64,000 nt of DNA from Jaenimonas drosophilae (GCA_030849065.1 JASAON010001649.1:108842-172841), one strand, 5' to 3'. Counted from the first letter of the stretch, positions 18,865-29,373 are shown. Numbers and translations: made by a program. The notes: generated by a model from the sequence alone, not told the origin.

Positions 18865-19347
18865 ATGGCCGCCGGTCCTTCTCTGATGAAGGCCGTCTCC
18901 CAGACCCTCAACCACGACATGCGCAGCTTCACCACGTGGGAGCCCGCACACAACAAACTTCAGTGTGCTCTTCGTGATGGCGCCTACCTCATTCTGGATC
19001 TGCCCAAATTCTTCATGTATACGCAACGCAACTACGGTGCGATGCGCCGCTTCATTCGCCAATCGCGCATCAATAAGGGCAAAGTGAACCCCGATGATTT
19101 TCGCGACGTGGATACGAATGTGTTGCGTGAGAGCCTCATTCGCCACGCACAGTGGAAGGGCCCGTTGCAGAAGATTGATTTCCGTGTGTTCTATTGGATG
19201 TACGCCATGATGATTGCGTACGTCTTGTGGCAGGGCATGGCGATTCAGCGCATGGTGGATAGCCGCGTTGATAAGACGGGCAGCACATTGCAGGAACGTC
19301 GTGAGATGTACGACGATGATTACATGGAAGATGTACGTCCACGATAA
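18865..19347 (+). CDS. Small single-span membrane protein, mitochondrial-complex-like
   Basis: A protein of 160 residues with a basic helical N-terminal half and one membrane segment at about 112-131 (YWMYAMMIAYVLWQG), then a charged tail ending DDDYMEDVRPR. Size, basic matrix-like N-terminus and a single span resemble kinetoplastid-specific subunits of mitochondrial inner-membrane complexes, but I cannot name the subunit. The coding sequence is free of the microsatellite runs seen in its neighbours, which suggests constraint. The acceptor is the GTTGTAG at about 18847 and the ATG is the first after it. The stop is followed by five more in-frame stop codons. Confidence 0.8.
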   Translation: MAAGPSLMKAVSQTLNHDMRSFTTWEPAHNKLQCALRDGAYLILDLPKFFMYTQRNYGAMRRFIRQSRINKGKVNPDDFRDVDTNVLRESLIRHAQWKGPLQKIDFRVFYWMYAMMIAYVLWQGMAIQRMVDSRVDKTGSTLQERREMYDDDYMEDVRPR

Positions 19348-19636
19348 TAATAATAATGATGATGGTGTTGTTGTTGTTGTTGTTGTGGATGATGGAGAGA
19401 TGGAGCTATCGATGTGTGTGCGGCAGATTGTTGTCGTTAAGGTTGTGGCAGAGTGCCACAAGAACAAGAAGGGTGGTACATCTTCTTCTGCATCACGTTG
19501 TGTTGATGTGCGATGAGTATGTTGGTTGTGTAAATATAATTCATTCTTCTGGCTCTTTTTGTTTCTTAGGTTGACGTGGGCCACAAGTGAGCTCATTCAT
19601 CATCGCCACATACACACACACACACACACATACACG

Positions 19637-22600
19637 ATGTTGGGTGGCGCACATGAAGCACCCGTGGATCGCTATGAGTTGGTGCTGAAGAAGTACGACT
19701 GGAATGCCCCAAGACCTCCACGTGGGTATCAGTACGGCATTGGCAGAGGTGGCAAGGCCTTCATCACGACGGCGGAGCTCACCATTGCCGCACCGGTGTT
19801 GGCCAACGCCACCGCAGAGGAGGAAGAATTTTTTGGTGCGCTCGACGCACTCGAGAGCGGCGGCACCAACACCAAGAAGAAGGCAAAGAAAACCACCACC
19901 ACCAACACCGTGAGCGCATCATCGTCATCATCATCTCAGCCCAACAACAACAACAACAACAAGAACAAGATTGTGAAGCTCAGTTTGGATGATGTAAATT
20001 CTGTGGAAGCTTCATTGGAGGTGATGCCGTCCACGACGGGCCTCACGACACGCAACGCCCGCTCCGACACAACCATGGATCATGCCGAGGCGCACCTCTT
20101 TGCCGAGGAGCGCGCCATCACCGCGAGCGATGTTCTTCATGGCCGTCTTTCTGCCGCGGAGCAGAATCTGCAACACCTCCTCGCGCTCGGCTCTCAGGAG
20201 GAGCAAACAACATGGATCACTCACGCACGTGCCTATCGTGAGATGGGCATGGCCCGCAAGGCTCAACACACACTTCGTGAAGGTTGTGCGCGCACAGGCC
20301 ATCATGGCCCGCTGATTTGGGAAGAGCGCCTGCGCTACGTGGGCCTAGATAACGTGGCCGCACGTCGTCAGCTGCTCGTGGAGGCCACAACATCGTGCCC
20401 AAGCGCCGAAAAGTTGTGGTTGGAGCTGCTGGAGCTCCAACCACCACACGAACAACTTCGTCTGGCGCAAATGGCGGTGATGGCCTGCCCATCGAGTGAG
20501 ATGTTGTGGATGTCGGTGCTGCAACAGTACGCACGCCATCCGGCTGATCAACGTCGGCTGATTCATAAGGCGTTGCAACATACGCCAACATTGCCACGTT
20601 TGTGGGCCAAGCTGGCTGCACTGGAGGGCTATCCAGCTGGCAAGGATGTGTTTCGCTCCGCGGCACAAAAGTATGGCTCACTTCATCTTGTCGTGGAGGC
20701 AGCCAAGTTCGTGGAGAAGAGCGTTTACCAACAGCAACAACACCTCACGGCATCATCATCATCATCATCATCATCATCGTGTGCGGGATGGGAACGGCTG
20801 AACGCAGCGTGGTTGGTGATGCTGCCGGAGCTCCACGACATGATTCATACCGCACAACGCAACTACCTCAACGCCCTCGACGCCACCTCACGCGAGCGCT
20901 GGATGAAGGCCGCGACAGAAGTGGTGATGGAGGAGCAGTGCGTGTGGAGCTCCGCCATGTTGCTCTTCTACGCCGCTTTACCAAGCACGACGACCCCTGC
21001 TCAGATGGTTGGTGATCGTGATGCCAAGGTGAAGATGTTGCCACCAACGTGGCTGCAAGATGTTGTGTGTTTTGTGGCGCAAGATGATCAGCAGCGTCAT
21101 GAGCTCCTCTGCGCGCAGTGGGGTGCGTGGCTCCTCGCGCATCATCGTCGCGTGCTTCCTGAGGGAGTTGAGCCCATCGTGGCGTTGATTGCCTCTGCCA
21201 TCTCATCTGCGCCGGAGGAGGTTGTGCGTGATGAGCTCGAGAAGCTCCTCGAGCCACCCACACCAACAACAACAACAACGAACGTAGCAGTTGTGGAGGA
21301 AGAAGAAGAGGAGCTGGGCCGGCCAGCATCTTCAGCCAACAACAACAACAACAACAACAACACGTTGATGAGCCATGATGCACGCCCTTCCACGCTCTCT
21401 GCTGTGGTGGCGTTGCTCATCTCCATGCCCGTCGAGCCCACCATCTTCCTCGCGCTGAGCCACGCACTCGTGGAGCGTGGCGCTCTTCATCCCGCACACT
21501 GCGTCCTCCTCCAGGGCGTACATCATCATCCAAAGATGGCGGAGATGCATTGCGCCATGGCCGCCATCCTCGCCGAGATGCAACGCCCCCACGACGCCGA
21601 ACAATGTTTGCGCAACGCCATCGCCACCTGCCCGACCAGCGATCTCGGCTGGATGAAGCTGATTTTGCATCAACGAAGTAGGTTGATGCCAGTGGAGGAG
21701 CTCCTCATCTCTGCCACTTTGGCACATCCACGTAGTGAGGGTATCTGGCTGATGCGCTTGGATGCTGCACGTGTTGCGGCACGAGATGTTTTATCCACCG
21801 TGATGGAAAAAGATGAGCGCGCTGCACATGCACGTCAGCTCCGTCGTGTGTGTGAGGATGCGTTGCGCGAGGATCACGCGCGGCATCATCTTCGTGTGTG
21901 GGTGTACGTTGCGGTGCATATTGAGGCGGAGCTCCTGCGCAACCCTGCCGCCGCACGAGCCTTGTTGGCTGATGCGAGCGTGCGCTTCCTCTCTTCACGC
22001 CAACAACAACAGCAACAACAACATGGTGTCACGATGATGCACGTACACGCTGAGATGCTGATGCAAATTGGTGTTGCGCGTGCCACGGTTGAGCATCTTC
22101 ACGGAGGAACCGCGCCCGCCCTGGAGGTTGTGAAGGAGGTGTTGCATCAGCTCCCGAAGACACGTGATGGTGCCATCATGATGGATGCCGGTGAGCTCTT
22201 CGCGCGCCTTGTGGAGTGGGAGGTGCCATCGGCACGTCCCCGCGCTGCCTCGCAGGTGTTGAAGCAGTGGAGAGGTCGTGATGCACTCACGTTGATGTCG
22301 GTGGCGAAGTTGTACGCCGCCGCCGGCCACGCACAGCGTGCGTTGCAAGAGTGCTTGAAGGCGGTGGAGCAGAGCGGTGGCATGTGCGGGGATGTGTTGG
22401 CGTTGATGGTGAAGCTCGGTACACGTGCGGGCTATGCTGACCATGTGCGCGTGGCCATGGGCAAGGCACCACCTCCATCATCATCATCATCATCATCACC
22501 AGATGCTGGAGATGCAACAACACATGTGTCGGAGGATGAGGTGATGGAGTGGGTGCTCACCGTGGCTGCCAAGGCTGCACGCACACGTGTTGCATCTCTC

Positions 22601-22732
22601 GTGCCGCGGTGTGGGCCGTTGTGGGCGTTGGTGGCGGAGTACGAAGATCCAAGCAACGTGACGCTCTACGGATATCGCCGACCGGTGCGGGAGATGTTGC
22701 GGGAGGTGATGACGCGCATTGAGTTGGCTTGA
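19637..22732 (+). CDS. PRP6: Pre-mRNA splicing factor Prp6 (U5 / U4-U6.U5 tri-snRNP)
   Basis: A protein of 1031 residues. The N-terminus carries the PRP1_N signature (GYQYGIGRGG at 30-39, then a FITTAEL block). After a linker with Ser and Asn runs comes a long array of HAT repeats (about 180-1020) with Trp/Leu/Ala spacing such as EKLWLELLELQ and EMLWMSVLQQY. Prp6 bridges U5 and U4/U6 snRNPs. In kinetoplastids the spliceosome mainly performs trans-splicing, so it should act in the SL-addition machinery in the nucleus. Human and yeast proteins are about 900-940 residues; the extra length here comes from Ser, Asn, Gln and Glu runs. The start is the first ATG after TTTCTTAG at 19570; the frame open from 19526 crosses that acceptor. 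Confidence 0.92.
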   Translation: MLGGAHEAPVDRYELVLKKYDWNAPRPPRGYQYGIGRGGKAFITTAELTIAAPVLANATAEEEEFFGALDALESGGTNTKKKAKKTTTTNTVSASSSSSSQPNNNNNNKNKIVKLSLDDVNSVEASLEVMPSTTGLTTRNARSDTTMDHAEAHLFAEERAITASDVLHGRLSAAEQNLQHLLALGSQEEQTTWITHARAYREMGMARKAQHTLREGCARTGHHGPLIWEERLRYVGLDNVAARRQLLVEATTSCPSAEKLWLELLELQPPHEQLRLAQMAVMACPSSEMLWMSVLQQYARHPADQRRLIHKALQHTPTLPRLWAKLAALEGYPAGKDVFRSAAQKYGSLHLVVEAAKFVEKSVYQQQQHLTASSSSSSSSSCAGWERLNAAWLVMLPELHDMIHTAQRNYLNALDATSRERWMKAATEVVMEEQCVWSSAMLLFYAALPSTTTPAQMVGDRDAKVKMLPPTWLQDVVCFVAQDDQQRHELLCAQWGAWLLAHHRRVLPEGVEPIVALIASAISSAPEEVVRDELEKLLEPPTPTTTTTNVAVVEEEEEELGRPASSANNNNNNNNTLMSHDARPSTLSAVVALLISMPVEPTIFLALSHALVERGALHPAHCVLLQGVHHHPKMAEMHCAMAAILAEMQRPHDAEQCLRNAIATCPTSDLGWMKLILHQRSRLMPVEELLISATLAHPRSEGIWLMRLDAARVAARDVLSTVMEKDERAAHARQLRRVCEDALREDHARHHLRVWVYVAVHIEAELLRNPAAARALLADASVRFLSSRQQQQQQQHGVTMMHVHAEMLMQIGVARATVEHLHGGTAPALEVVKEVLHQLPKTRDGAIMMDAGELFARLVEWEVPSARPRAASQVLKQWRGRDALTLMSVAKLYAAAGHAQRALQECLKAVEQSGGMCGDVLALMVKLGTRAGYADHVRVAMGKAPPPSSSSSSSPDAGDATTHVSEDEVMEWVLTVAAKAARTRVASLVPRCGPLWALVAEYEDPSNVTLYGYRRPVREMLREVMTRIELA

Positions 22733-22847
22733 TGCTGACGTTGATCAAATAAAAAAGAAACACGCAAGAAACAACAACATACTTCATCATCATCATCATG
22801 GCACACACACAACATCTTCATGATTCATCATCACTGTTCTTCACTCC

Positions 22848-22848
<1 letters not shown>

Positions 22849-22882
<34 letters not shown>
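22849..22882. repeat. (ATC)n microsatellite next to a splice site
   Basis: About eleven TCA/ATC units ending in ATAG (22881-22884), just before the ubiquitin-like gene. The repeat takes the place of a normal pyrimidine tract. Confidence 0.9.
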
Positions 22883-22896
22883 AGTGCCACTACGCC

Positions 22897-23352
22897 ATGA
22901 ATCTTAACCTAGGAAGTGCCGCCCCCACTAATGAGCAGCATCAACAACACATCGCTGAGGCTGAACATGACGTGGATGAGGTGAGCGCATACACCGATTC
23001 CGCCGATGAGTGGGAGGCACCTCCACGTGCCTTGGAGGAGGGCGAGGAACAACAAAGCACAGCCATTCGTTGCCGGAGCATCGCCGTAGATGATGAAGTT
23101 GAGCGCGAGCTGGCTGGCGAGGAGATCTCCATCGTCTTCACGTTGCCATCAAACAAGGTTGTGCGCCACCAATTCTTCATGGGCCAAACCATTGAACGCG
23201 TGAAGATGTTGTTGGAGGAGCTCGAGGGCTGCCCCTACCTCACAACAAAGCTGTTTCTGCAGGATAAGTTGTTGCTGGACCCGCTCAGCCTCAATGATCT
23301 TCCTTTTCAGGCTGGCGTTGATAACGCCGTGCGTGTGGAGGTGAGTGCGTAG
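22897..23352 (+). CDS. Small protein with C-terminal ubiquitin-like fold
   Basis: A protein of 151 residues. An acidic, unstructured N-terminus (1-72) precedes a ubiquitin-like beta-grasp domain (about 74-149): strand ISIVFTLPSN, strand VVRHQFFMGQT, helix IERVKMLLEELEG, strand TTKLFLQDKLLLD, then a final strand VRVEVSA. There is no C-terminal diglycine, so it is not a conjugated modifier; it is more likely an adaptor-type UBL. Two tandem TAG stops end the gene. The partner and pathway cannot be inferred from the neighbours (Prp6 upstream, a tiny membrane protein downstream). Confidence 0.75.
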   Translation: MNLNLGSAAPTNEQHQQHIAEAEHDVDEVSAYTDSADEWEAPPRALEEGEEQQSTAIRCRSIAVDDEVERELAGEEISIVFTLPSNKVVRHQFFMGQTIERVKMLLEELEGCPYLTTKLFLQDKLLLDPLSLNDLPFQAGVDNAVRVEVSA

Positions 23353-23396
23353 TAGGCACACAAACCATCAACGTACAGCAACGTACAACAACAACA

Positions 23397-23427
<31 letters not shown>

Positions 23428-23893
23428 CACACATACATGGTCTTCACAGCTCCAGGACATCATGATGGATTTGATGATGCGCACATCGTGAGATGGCATA
23501 ATACGTTCGTTTTATGTGTACGTGAAAATACGATCACTACTTTGTGTAGCAGATTGTCTTTGGATTTCGGTGTAGGCACGTGAAGATTTTGTGAGTTGGT
23601 GTGCAACGCATACACATCAACGGATGAAAGTAGGTGGATGATGATGATGGTGATGTCTCATCATCATCATCATCATCAGCAACAACATGGATCGACGGTT
23701 TTTATTTATGTTCCGGAACTCATCCACAAGAATGTGAAGTAGTCTCTGGCGTATTCCCATCATGATGAGAACAACAACAACAACATCATCACCATCATCT
23801 CTACATACACGTACACGTACTTCCTTCTTCCTTCATCATCTTCTTCATGAAAGTAGTTAGTGAGGTGTAGAATCATCATCATCATCATCTGCC
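23353..23893. other. Spacer with (CTA)n repeat
   Basis: Holds CAA and CTA repeats (23388-23426), scattered ATGs and no strong pyrimidine tract until about 23819-23871, where the acceptor of the next gene lies. Nothing gene-like was found. Confidence 0.5.
23397..23426. repeat. (ACT)n microsatellite
   Basis: Ten uninterrupted ACT units, a trinucleotide class otherwise absent from this window, where AAC and ATC repeats dominate. Confidence 0.95.
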
Positions 23894-24106
23894 ATGTTTC
23901 GCATTCGTGTTGCCGGCTTCGTCTCTGGCTTCACCATCACATGTGCGCTGTACTACTACACCTTCGCACTTCCCATCATTGATGGCCATTTGGAGCACAT
24001 GAAACAGCTCAACGAGGTGGAAAGTAGCTTGAAACATGCACTTCGCGACGCGATGGAGCGAGCACCGTCCTACTTGCAGAGCCAACACACCAACACCATC
24101 AAGTAA
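23894..24106 (+). CDS. 70-residue membrane protein
   Basis: A small protein with a positively charged start (MFRIR) and one hydrophobic segment at about 7-27 (VAGFVSGFTITCALYYYTF), followed by an amphipathic charged helix (HLEHMKQLNEVESSLKHAL). The layout resembles small accessory subunits of mitochondrial inner-membrane complexes or an assembly factor; no family is claimed. Its own acceptor (TTCATGAAAGTAG...GTGTAG at 23871) and a clean 22-nt leader support it as a real gene. It is free of microsatellite runs. Confidence 0.7.
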   Translation: MFRIRVAGFVSGFTITCALYYYTFALPIIDGHLEHMKQLNEVESSLKHALRDAMERAPSYLQSQHTNTIK

Positions 24107-24337
24107 GATGTGTGTGTGTTGTGTTGTGTAGTGGAGGAGAGATACTTCATTCTGTTTGCTCAAGTCTTTGCTCTTGGCAGAGGTGTTGTGTGATGCAACA
24201 AACAAGATGAGAAACTGCATACACATACACAACAACAACAACAACAACATCATCATCATGTCCTAGTTGCCACCATATTCTTCTTCTTGGCTTGGGTTTC
24301 ACTCTTGTGTTTGCAGGCACATCCATACACAACGCTC

Positions 24338-24355
24338 ATGTATTCTGCAGCATAG
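24338..24355 (+). promoter_or_regulatory. Possible 6-codon upstream ORF
   Basis: ATG TAT TCT GCA GCA TAG lies between the strong acceptor TTTGCAG (24317) and the main start at 24400. A second acceptor, TTCTGCAG ending at 24350, lies inside it, so alternative acceptor choice would include or remove this upstream ORF. Confidence 0.35.
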
Positions 24356-24399
24356 AAGGAACTACTCCAACTACATACACACACACGCAAGAAGAAAAG

Positions 24400-25193
24400 A
24401 TGGCAATGATGATGCAGAGACAACGTCTACGTGCCAACACCACCTCACTCAGCCTTGGCACCAACCACATGCGTCCCATCAACGTACTCTCCGCGCGCAC
24501 ACTCGTGCCACATCTTCTTCACAACTCCACACTGACATCGTTGCGTTTGCAGATGCATTCACCAAGCACCGCGGAAGGTCTCGTGATGCTCCTTCGTGCA
24601 GCATCAACATGCACATCTCTCCAACACATCATCATTGTTGGCGGCCTCACGCTGAAACAGGCCAAGGCCGTGGAGGAGGGGCTGAGCCACTTTGTGTTGC
24701 CACGATCATCATCCAACATGATGGAGGAGGAGATGCACACAGACGTCAAGGATGTGAAGAAGATGATGTTGCCAACACGTACACCAACACCACGCCATGG
24801 AGCTCACCAAACAGCCTCACCACGCCGCATAATGCTCCATCAACGACCTCCAACTCCACACAAGTTGATGTGCATGAAGCATCCTCATCCAACAACAACA
24901 ACAACAACAACAACGAATCCCATTCATCTTGTGTTGGAGCCAACGCACTTTGATGATGCCACGGCAGGTGTTGTGCTCCGCGGCATTCAACGCAGTGAGC
25001 GTATTCTGAAGGTGAGCTGCCGCACCTCGGCATGTCACTTTGCCACACGCCACGTTATTAAGTGCTTTCATGAACGTGTGCAGATGTATGTCACGCGCAA
25101 TCGTGAGCGCCACCTCAGCGCTGGGTTTTGCCCTGTGCCAACATCACCACCACCTCGCCCATTGGTGATGATGGCAGCAACACCTCCACGTCA

Positions 25194-25224
<31 letters not shown>

Positions 25225-26298
25225 CATGCACATCATCTCGCGAAGCCACCAACCTCGCCAATGTTGGCGAGCCCACGACGTGAGGCGATTCCATCCTACG
25301 TGGAGCTGCATCAACGTGCCCAGCGTGCCAATCATCATGACGAACTCACGAAGCACCAACATCATCAAGAACAACAACAACAACAGCAACATCATGTGGA
25401 GGTGGCAACGCCGCCACCACCACGCATCATGAAGATGATGATGCACACACCACCGCAGAGGTCGCGCAGTTGGGACGATGGTTTTGCCATTCGTGCTCAT
25501 CTTCTCTCGTCAGAACGCGTATCTCCGCCATCGCGGCACTACTCCACACCACGTTTGGTGGCGTGGGCGGATGATATACGCTCACCATCCCCACGACCTC
25601 CTCACCCAATAACAACAACAACAGAAACAACTCATGTACGTGCAACACGTCAGGATGCATCATCTTTGGACGCCATACATACACCACATACGAAGGACGA
25701 TGTGTGTGCCATTGGCAACGTTGGCCACGTACATCACCCGCGTCAAGTCAGTTGTGGCAGTCGCTGCATCACCGTGGATCAGGTGTTTGCTGCACAATGC
25801 TGGAAGCACCACGCCAACATGAAGTTGGGTGGAGAGGAGGTGGCCAACGCATCATCACCAACACCGCCGTATATGCTCGGTGATAGCCCTCACTCCATCA
25901 ACGGCATTACGCCGATTCGGAGTGGGCGCACACCGCCATCACATCATCACAACAGCGCGCCGCACTCCATCTTCTCAGCTGAGGAGATGAAGTTGAAGAT
26001 GATGGCACATGACGAACAACATCATCATCGTGACAACTCTCCACGCTGTAGCGTACATGATGATGATGGTGATGATGATGATGATGATGCGTGGATATCG
26101 TCTTCCAATGCCGTGCATCATGTGCATGGATGCGCTCAACGTGTGTGTGATTGGCTTCGTTGGCACCACGACTACGCAGAGGCGTGGCAGAGACGCAACA
26201 CCGCACATTTGGCGGAGGTCAGCCACACACTCGATCGCGAAATTGTCGCACACCTCGCAAAGTTGGCGGCGGCACTTGAACGAGAAGGACATTCATGA
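24400..26298 (+). CDS. Leucine-rich-repeat-like protein with His/Gln-rich low complexity
   Basis: A protein of 632 residues. The first 110 residues show LRR-type (RNI-like) spacing (LSARTLVPHLLHNSTLTSLRL, then LRAASTCTSLQHIIIVGGL), and a second such unit follows at about 180-235 (HFDDATAGVVLRGIQRSERI). The rest is largely unstructured His, Gln, Thr and Pro sequence derived from microsatellites, with a helical C-terminus (about 570-630). The function is unknown. The start at 24400 is chosen over the open frame from 24292 because the acceptor at 24317 or 24350 intervenes. The stop is the first of seven consecutive in-frame TGA codons. Confidence 0.65.
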
Positions 26299-26677
26299 TG
26301 ATGATGATGATGATGATGTTGTTGTTGTTGTTGTTGTTTATCATCATCACACGCTTCACGTACGCTATATTCTTCAGACTATTCATCAGAGCAGATTTTT
26401 TCTCTTCTACACTTGTCTTGAGACACCAACTTATGTTTTCGTTTTCGTTTTTCGTGTGCGTGATGCTCTCACATGACATCATCTGCATGTTGTTTCATTT
26501 TTTTTTTTGCCTTTGTCTGTTGTTGTTCGTGACGATGATCCTGCAGACATGTACGTACCTCTAGTTGAAGTACTGCAATTGATGCATGTATATGTATAAT
26601 GTGCGTACTTTCGTGTTGCTACTTCTTCTTCTTCTTCATTTTTAGCAAACAACAAGAGCGGAGGAGTAGGCAGGTCC
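26299..26677. other. Spacer with two acceptor tracts
   Basis: Begins with (TGA)n and (TTG)n runs. One T-rich tract leads to CTGCAG at about 26544, followed by an ATG with only 16 codons. A second CT-rich tract ends in TTTTTAG at 26645 and is the likely acceptor of the next gene. No other feature seen. Confidence 0.45.
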
Positions 26678-26825
26678 ATGATACCGTCACCTCCTCTCGC
26701 ACAGATTGGCCGTGCTGCCATCGCCTCACTTCATCTCGGCACAGACATGAACCTCAACGCCGTTAAACAGGCCCACGCCGCCATCTCTGACGTCCTCCAC
26801 GACGCCAACATGCATCAACACACAA

Positions 26826-26863
<38 letters not shown>

Positions 26864-27796
26864 CAACTTCGGTTATACACGTTTGGCTCTACCGCCACCT
26901 TTGGCGTACATACACCAGGCAGCGATGTTGATGTTGTTGTACTCACGTCTCACGATATCCACGACGGAAGAGGTGCGGACGCCGATAATGAAGTAGCACG
27001 TGGGCTACAATCACGCGTGTTGCGCAACATCAACGATGCTCTGCGACGACGTCATGTGTGTTGGCAAACGGAGATGGTGAGCCGCGCACGTGTACCAGTG
27101 TTGCGCGTACATCCTGAGGGAGATACCAACAACAACAACAGCAACAACACCAACAACAACAACAACAACAATGGCGCACGTGCACCGCTCACGATGGACA
27201 TCACCGCACATCGCCGCAACGGAGTACGCAACAGTGCCTTGTTGCGGAGCTACTTTGAGCAGTGCCCCGACGCACGTTTGTTGGCCATGTTGGTGAAGCG
27301 CTGGAGCAAATCATGTGGCATCAACTCGAGCTGTGTTGGCGGATTCATGACGAGCTACGGACTTAATCTCATGATTGCCTACTACCTCCTCCAACGCCAA
27401 CGTGTGGTGTTTGTGCCACCAACATCCATGGATGTCTCATCCATTGCGCAGGTACCACCACATTGGCCGCTGCGTGTGCCAGAGGATGGTGGGCGCCAAC
27501 TGGCGGAGTTGCTGAATGATTTTCTCCGCTACTACCTCCATGAATTCATGAGTGAGACGGAGGTGATATCCATCTCACGCGCACAACCAACGCGTCGTGA
27601 TGATTTGGGCTGGCAGCGTCATGTTGGTGAAGGGCGTGGCACCAACTACCTGTGGTGCATCGAGGATCCGTACGAGATGAATCTGAATGTTGCCCGACAC
27701 GTGAGCGCGTTGAAGCGCATGTTGTTGTTGCGGCATCTGCAAAAGGCGGCGGAAACGTACTGTGGTCTCACGGAGTGGATGGAGGCCACAACGTGA
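26678..27796 (+). CDS. Terminal uridylyltransferase-type nucleotidyltransferase (TUTase / non-canonical poly(A) polymerase)
   Basis: A protein of 372 residues with the DNA polymerase beta-like fold. The helical turn FGSTATFG (69-76) is followed by SDVDVVV with catalytic D83 and D85; the third carboxylate is D174 in TMDITAH. A nucleotide-recognition motif IEDPYE occurs at 328-333, as in TUTases and PAP-associated domains. The enzyme adds nucleotides, probably U, to RNA 3' ends; kinetoplastids use several such enzymes in mitochondrial editing and in cytosolic or nuclear RNA tailing. Its size is close to the minimal TUT4 type. A run of Asn/Ser/Thr at about 148-163 sits just before the third catalytic strand. 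The N-terminus has no clear presequence. Confidence 0.88.
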
Positions 27797-27922
27797 TGAG
27801 GTAGTGGCACAACGCCCTCATCATCATCATCATCATCACATACAATCACACGCAGTACAACAACAACGTCCATCAAGTTTTTTCTTCTTCACGCACACTC
27901 ACGCATGCCTGTACGACCACAC

Positions 27923-27957
27923 CTCATCTTCATCATCTTCACATGTTTTTTTTTGTA
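27923..27957 (+). promoter_or_regulatory. Splice acceptor that excludes an upstream ATG
   Basis: CATCTTCATCATCTTC, then an eight- to nine-T run and GTAG (AG at 27956-27957). An in-frame ATG at 27943 lies inside this tract, so it cannot be in the mature mRNA if this site is used. The first ATG after it is 28015. Confidence 0.7.
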
Positions 27958-28014
27958 GTTAGAACCTCCGCACGTGTGTGTTTGCGTCGCACCGTCGCGG
28001 CAACGTGTTGCTCG

Positions 28015-29373
28015 ATGCATCGACGAACATGTGCCCGAACTGCTCCACGACGTGTGGTGGAGCAGTGTTGCTACCTCAGCCTGCCATGGACCAACCACGT
28101 GAGCTCCCCAACGCCACACCAACGCGCAACGCTTCCCTCGCAACGCATCATGAACGCCGCACATACATCCGCAACAACATCTCATCCATCTCTTGCCCAT
28201 TGCTCATCACCCATGCTCATGGCACGCAGATACCAACACAACAACAACAACCATGCTCTTGATGAGGTTCCCATGGAGGCGTTGATGGATGATACGGCGG
28301 ACCTTCACACCGAGCTCGAGTCAGCCGTGGTGGACGAAGCCACACACACAACAACAACAACAACAACCGCGATGCAAGATGTTGGAGCAGAAGCACACAC
28401 CACCACCTCCTCCACCGTTGTTCTTGAGCGCATCAACGCACCACCTGGACGCTTTGATTTGCTCACCAACTCATTGTGCTACACGTGGAAGACCACCGCA
28501 CAACACGCGCGAAAAGTGTCTGGCCCGATGCGTGAGTGGTCCTCCGAGCTGAAGTATCGTACCGGCGTACATATTGAGGTTGAGCCCACGTACCCGCAAC
28601 GTTTATCCAACAATGTGCATGGCGGTGATGCATATGCCACGGCAGATGAGGTGGATATGACGGTGTATCTGTTTGGCAGTGAGCGTGGCATCTTCAACTG
28701 CCGCCGTTTGATGGAGAGCGCGATTGAGCACGATGCGTGCTACGTACGTGTTGGTGTTTTCCGGCGTGTGGCACATGGTGATGGCGTGGAGTGGCTGACG
28801 TTGCGGCGCATCAACCATGATCTCCGCCCGCCAGACATCCCGCCCATCTCTCTCAAGCATCCTGGCAAGTGGTGTTTGATGTACGAGAATGTGATGGAGG
28901 CGGCGGTGCGAAGTGTGTGGGAAGAAACCGGCATCACGCTGAATCCCGCACACATGTATCCAAGTGCGAGACTCGTGCAACACGATCCAACATATTACTG
29001 GCGTGTGCCGGTGATGTACTTCGTGGCGGAGGTGGCGCCAACGGTGGAGGTGCTCGGGCCTCAGGTGATGCAAACATCATATATGCAGAATTGGGATGTA
29101 CGTCTGTTGCGGCAGAGCCCCGATGCGATGGACCGTGCGTGGGCGCAACACGCAGATCCAACGACGGGATGTGCGTGGATGCGTGGGTCCATGATTGATG
29201 CGCTGCAGATGCCACTCCGCGGGGCCAACTACATGGCCACACGCTACACACCGCCACCACATGCGGAGCTCAACGAGGTGGTTGGCCTACACGCTGAGCA
29301 GCAACACTCATCATCCACGTCGTTGGAGGACGGTGTTGGTGATGCATCAGCAACACAGGTACCGAAGGAGTGA
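28015..29373 (+). CDS. Nudix-family protein, resembling mitochondrial MERS1
   Basis: A protein of 452 residues. The N-terminus (about 1-90) is Arg/Ser/Ala-rich with few acids, typical of a mitochondrial presequence. An alpha/beta region at about 170-265 precedes a Nudix fold at 265-400. The Nudix box reads YENVMEAAVRSVWEETGI (290-307): the Glu at 291, R299 and E303-E304-x-G306 fit the consensus, but the first Glu of REUxEE is S300. In trypanosomes MERS1 is a mitochondrial Nudix enzyme that trims 5' pyrophosphate from transcripts in the PPsome. Orthology is an inference from the layout and from the TUTase and m5C methyltransferase neighbours. The start is the first ATG after the acceptor at 27957. 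Confidence 0.75.
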   Translation: MHRRTCARTAPRRVVEQCCYLSLPWTNHVSSPTPHQRATLPSQRIMNAAHTSATTSHPSLAHCSSPMLMARRYQHNNNNHALDEVPMEALMDDTADLHTELESAVVDEATHTTTTTTTAMQDVGAEAHTTTSSTVVLERINAPPGRFDLLTNSLCYTWKTTAQHARKVSGPMREWSSELKYRTGVHIEVEPTYPQRLSNNVHGGDAYATADEVDMTVYLFGSERGIFNCRRLMESAIEHDACYVRVGVFRRVAHGDGVEWLTLRRINHDLRPPDIPPISLKHPGKWCLMYENVMEAAVRSVWEETGITLNPAHMYPSARLVQHDPTYYWRVPVMYFVAEVAPTVEVLGPQVMQTSYMQNWDVRLLRQSPDAMDRAWAQHADPTTGCAWMRGSMIDALQMPLRGANYMATRYTPPPHAELNEVVGLHAEQQHSSSTSLEDGVGDASATQVPKE

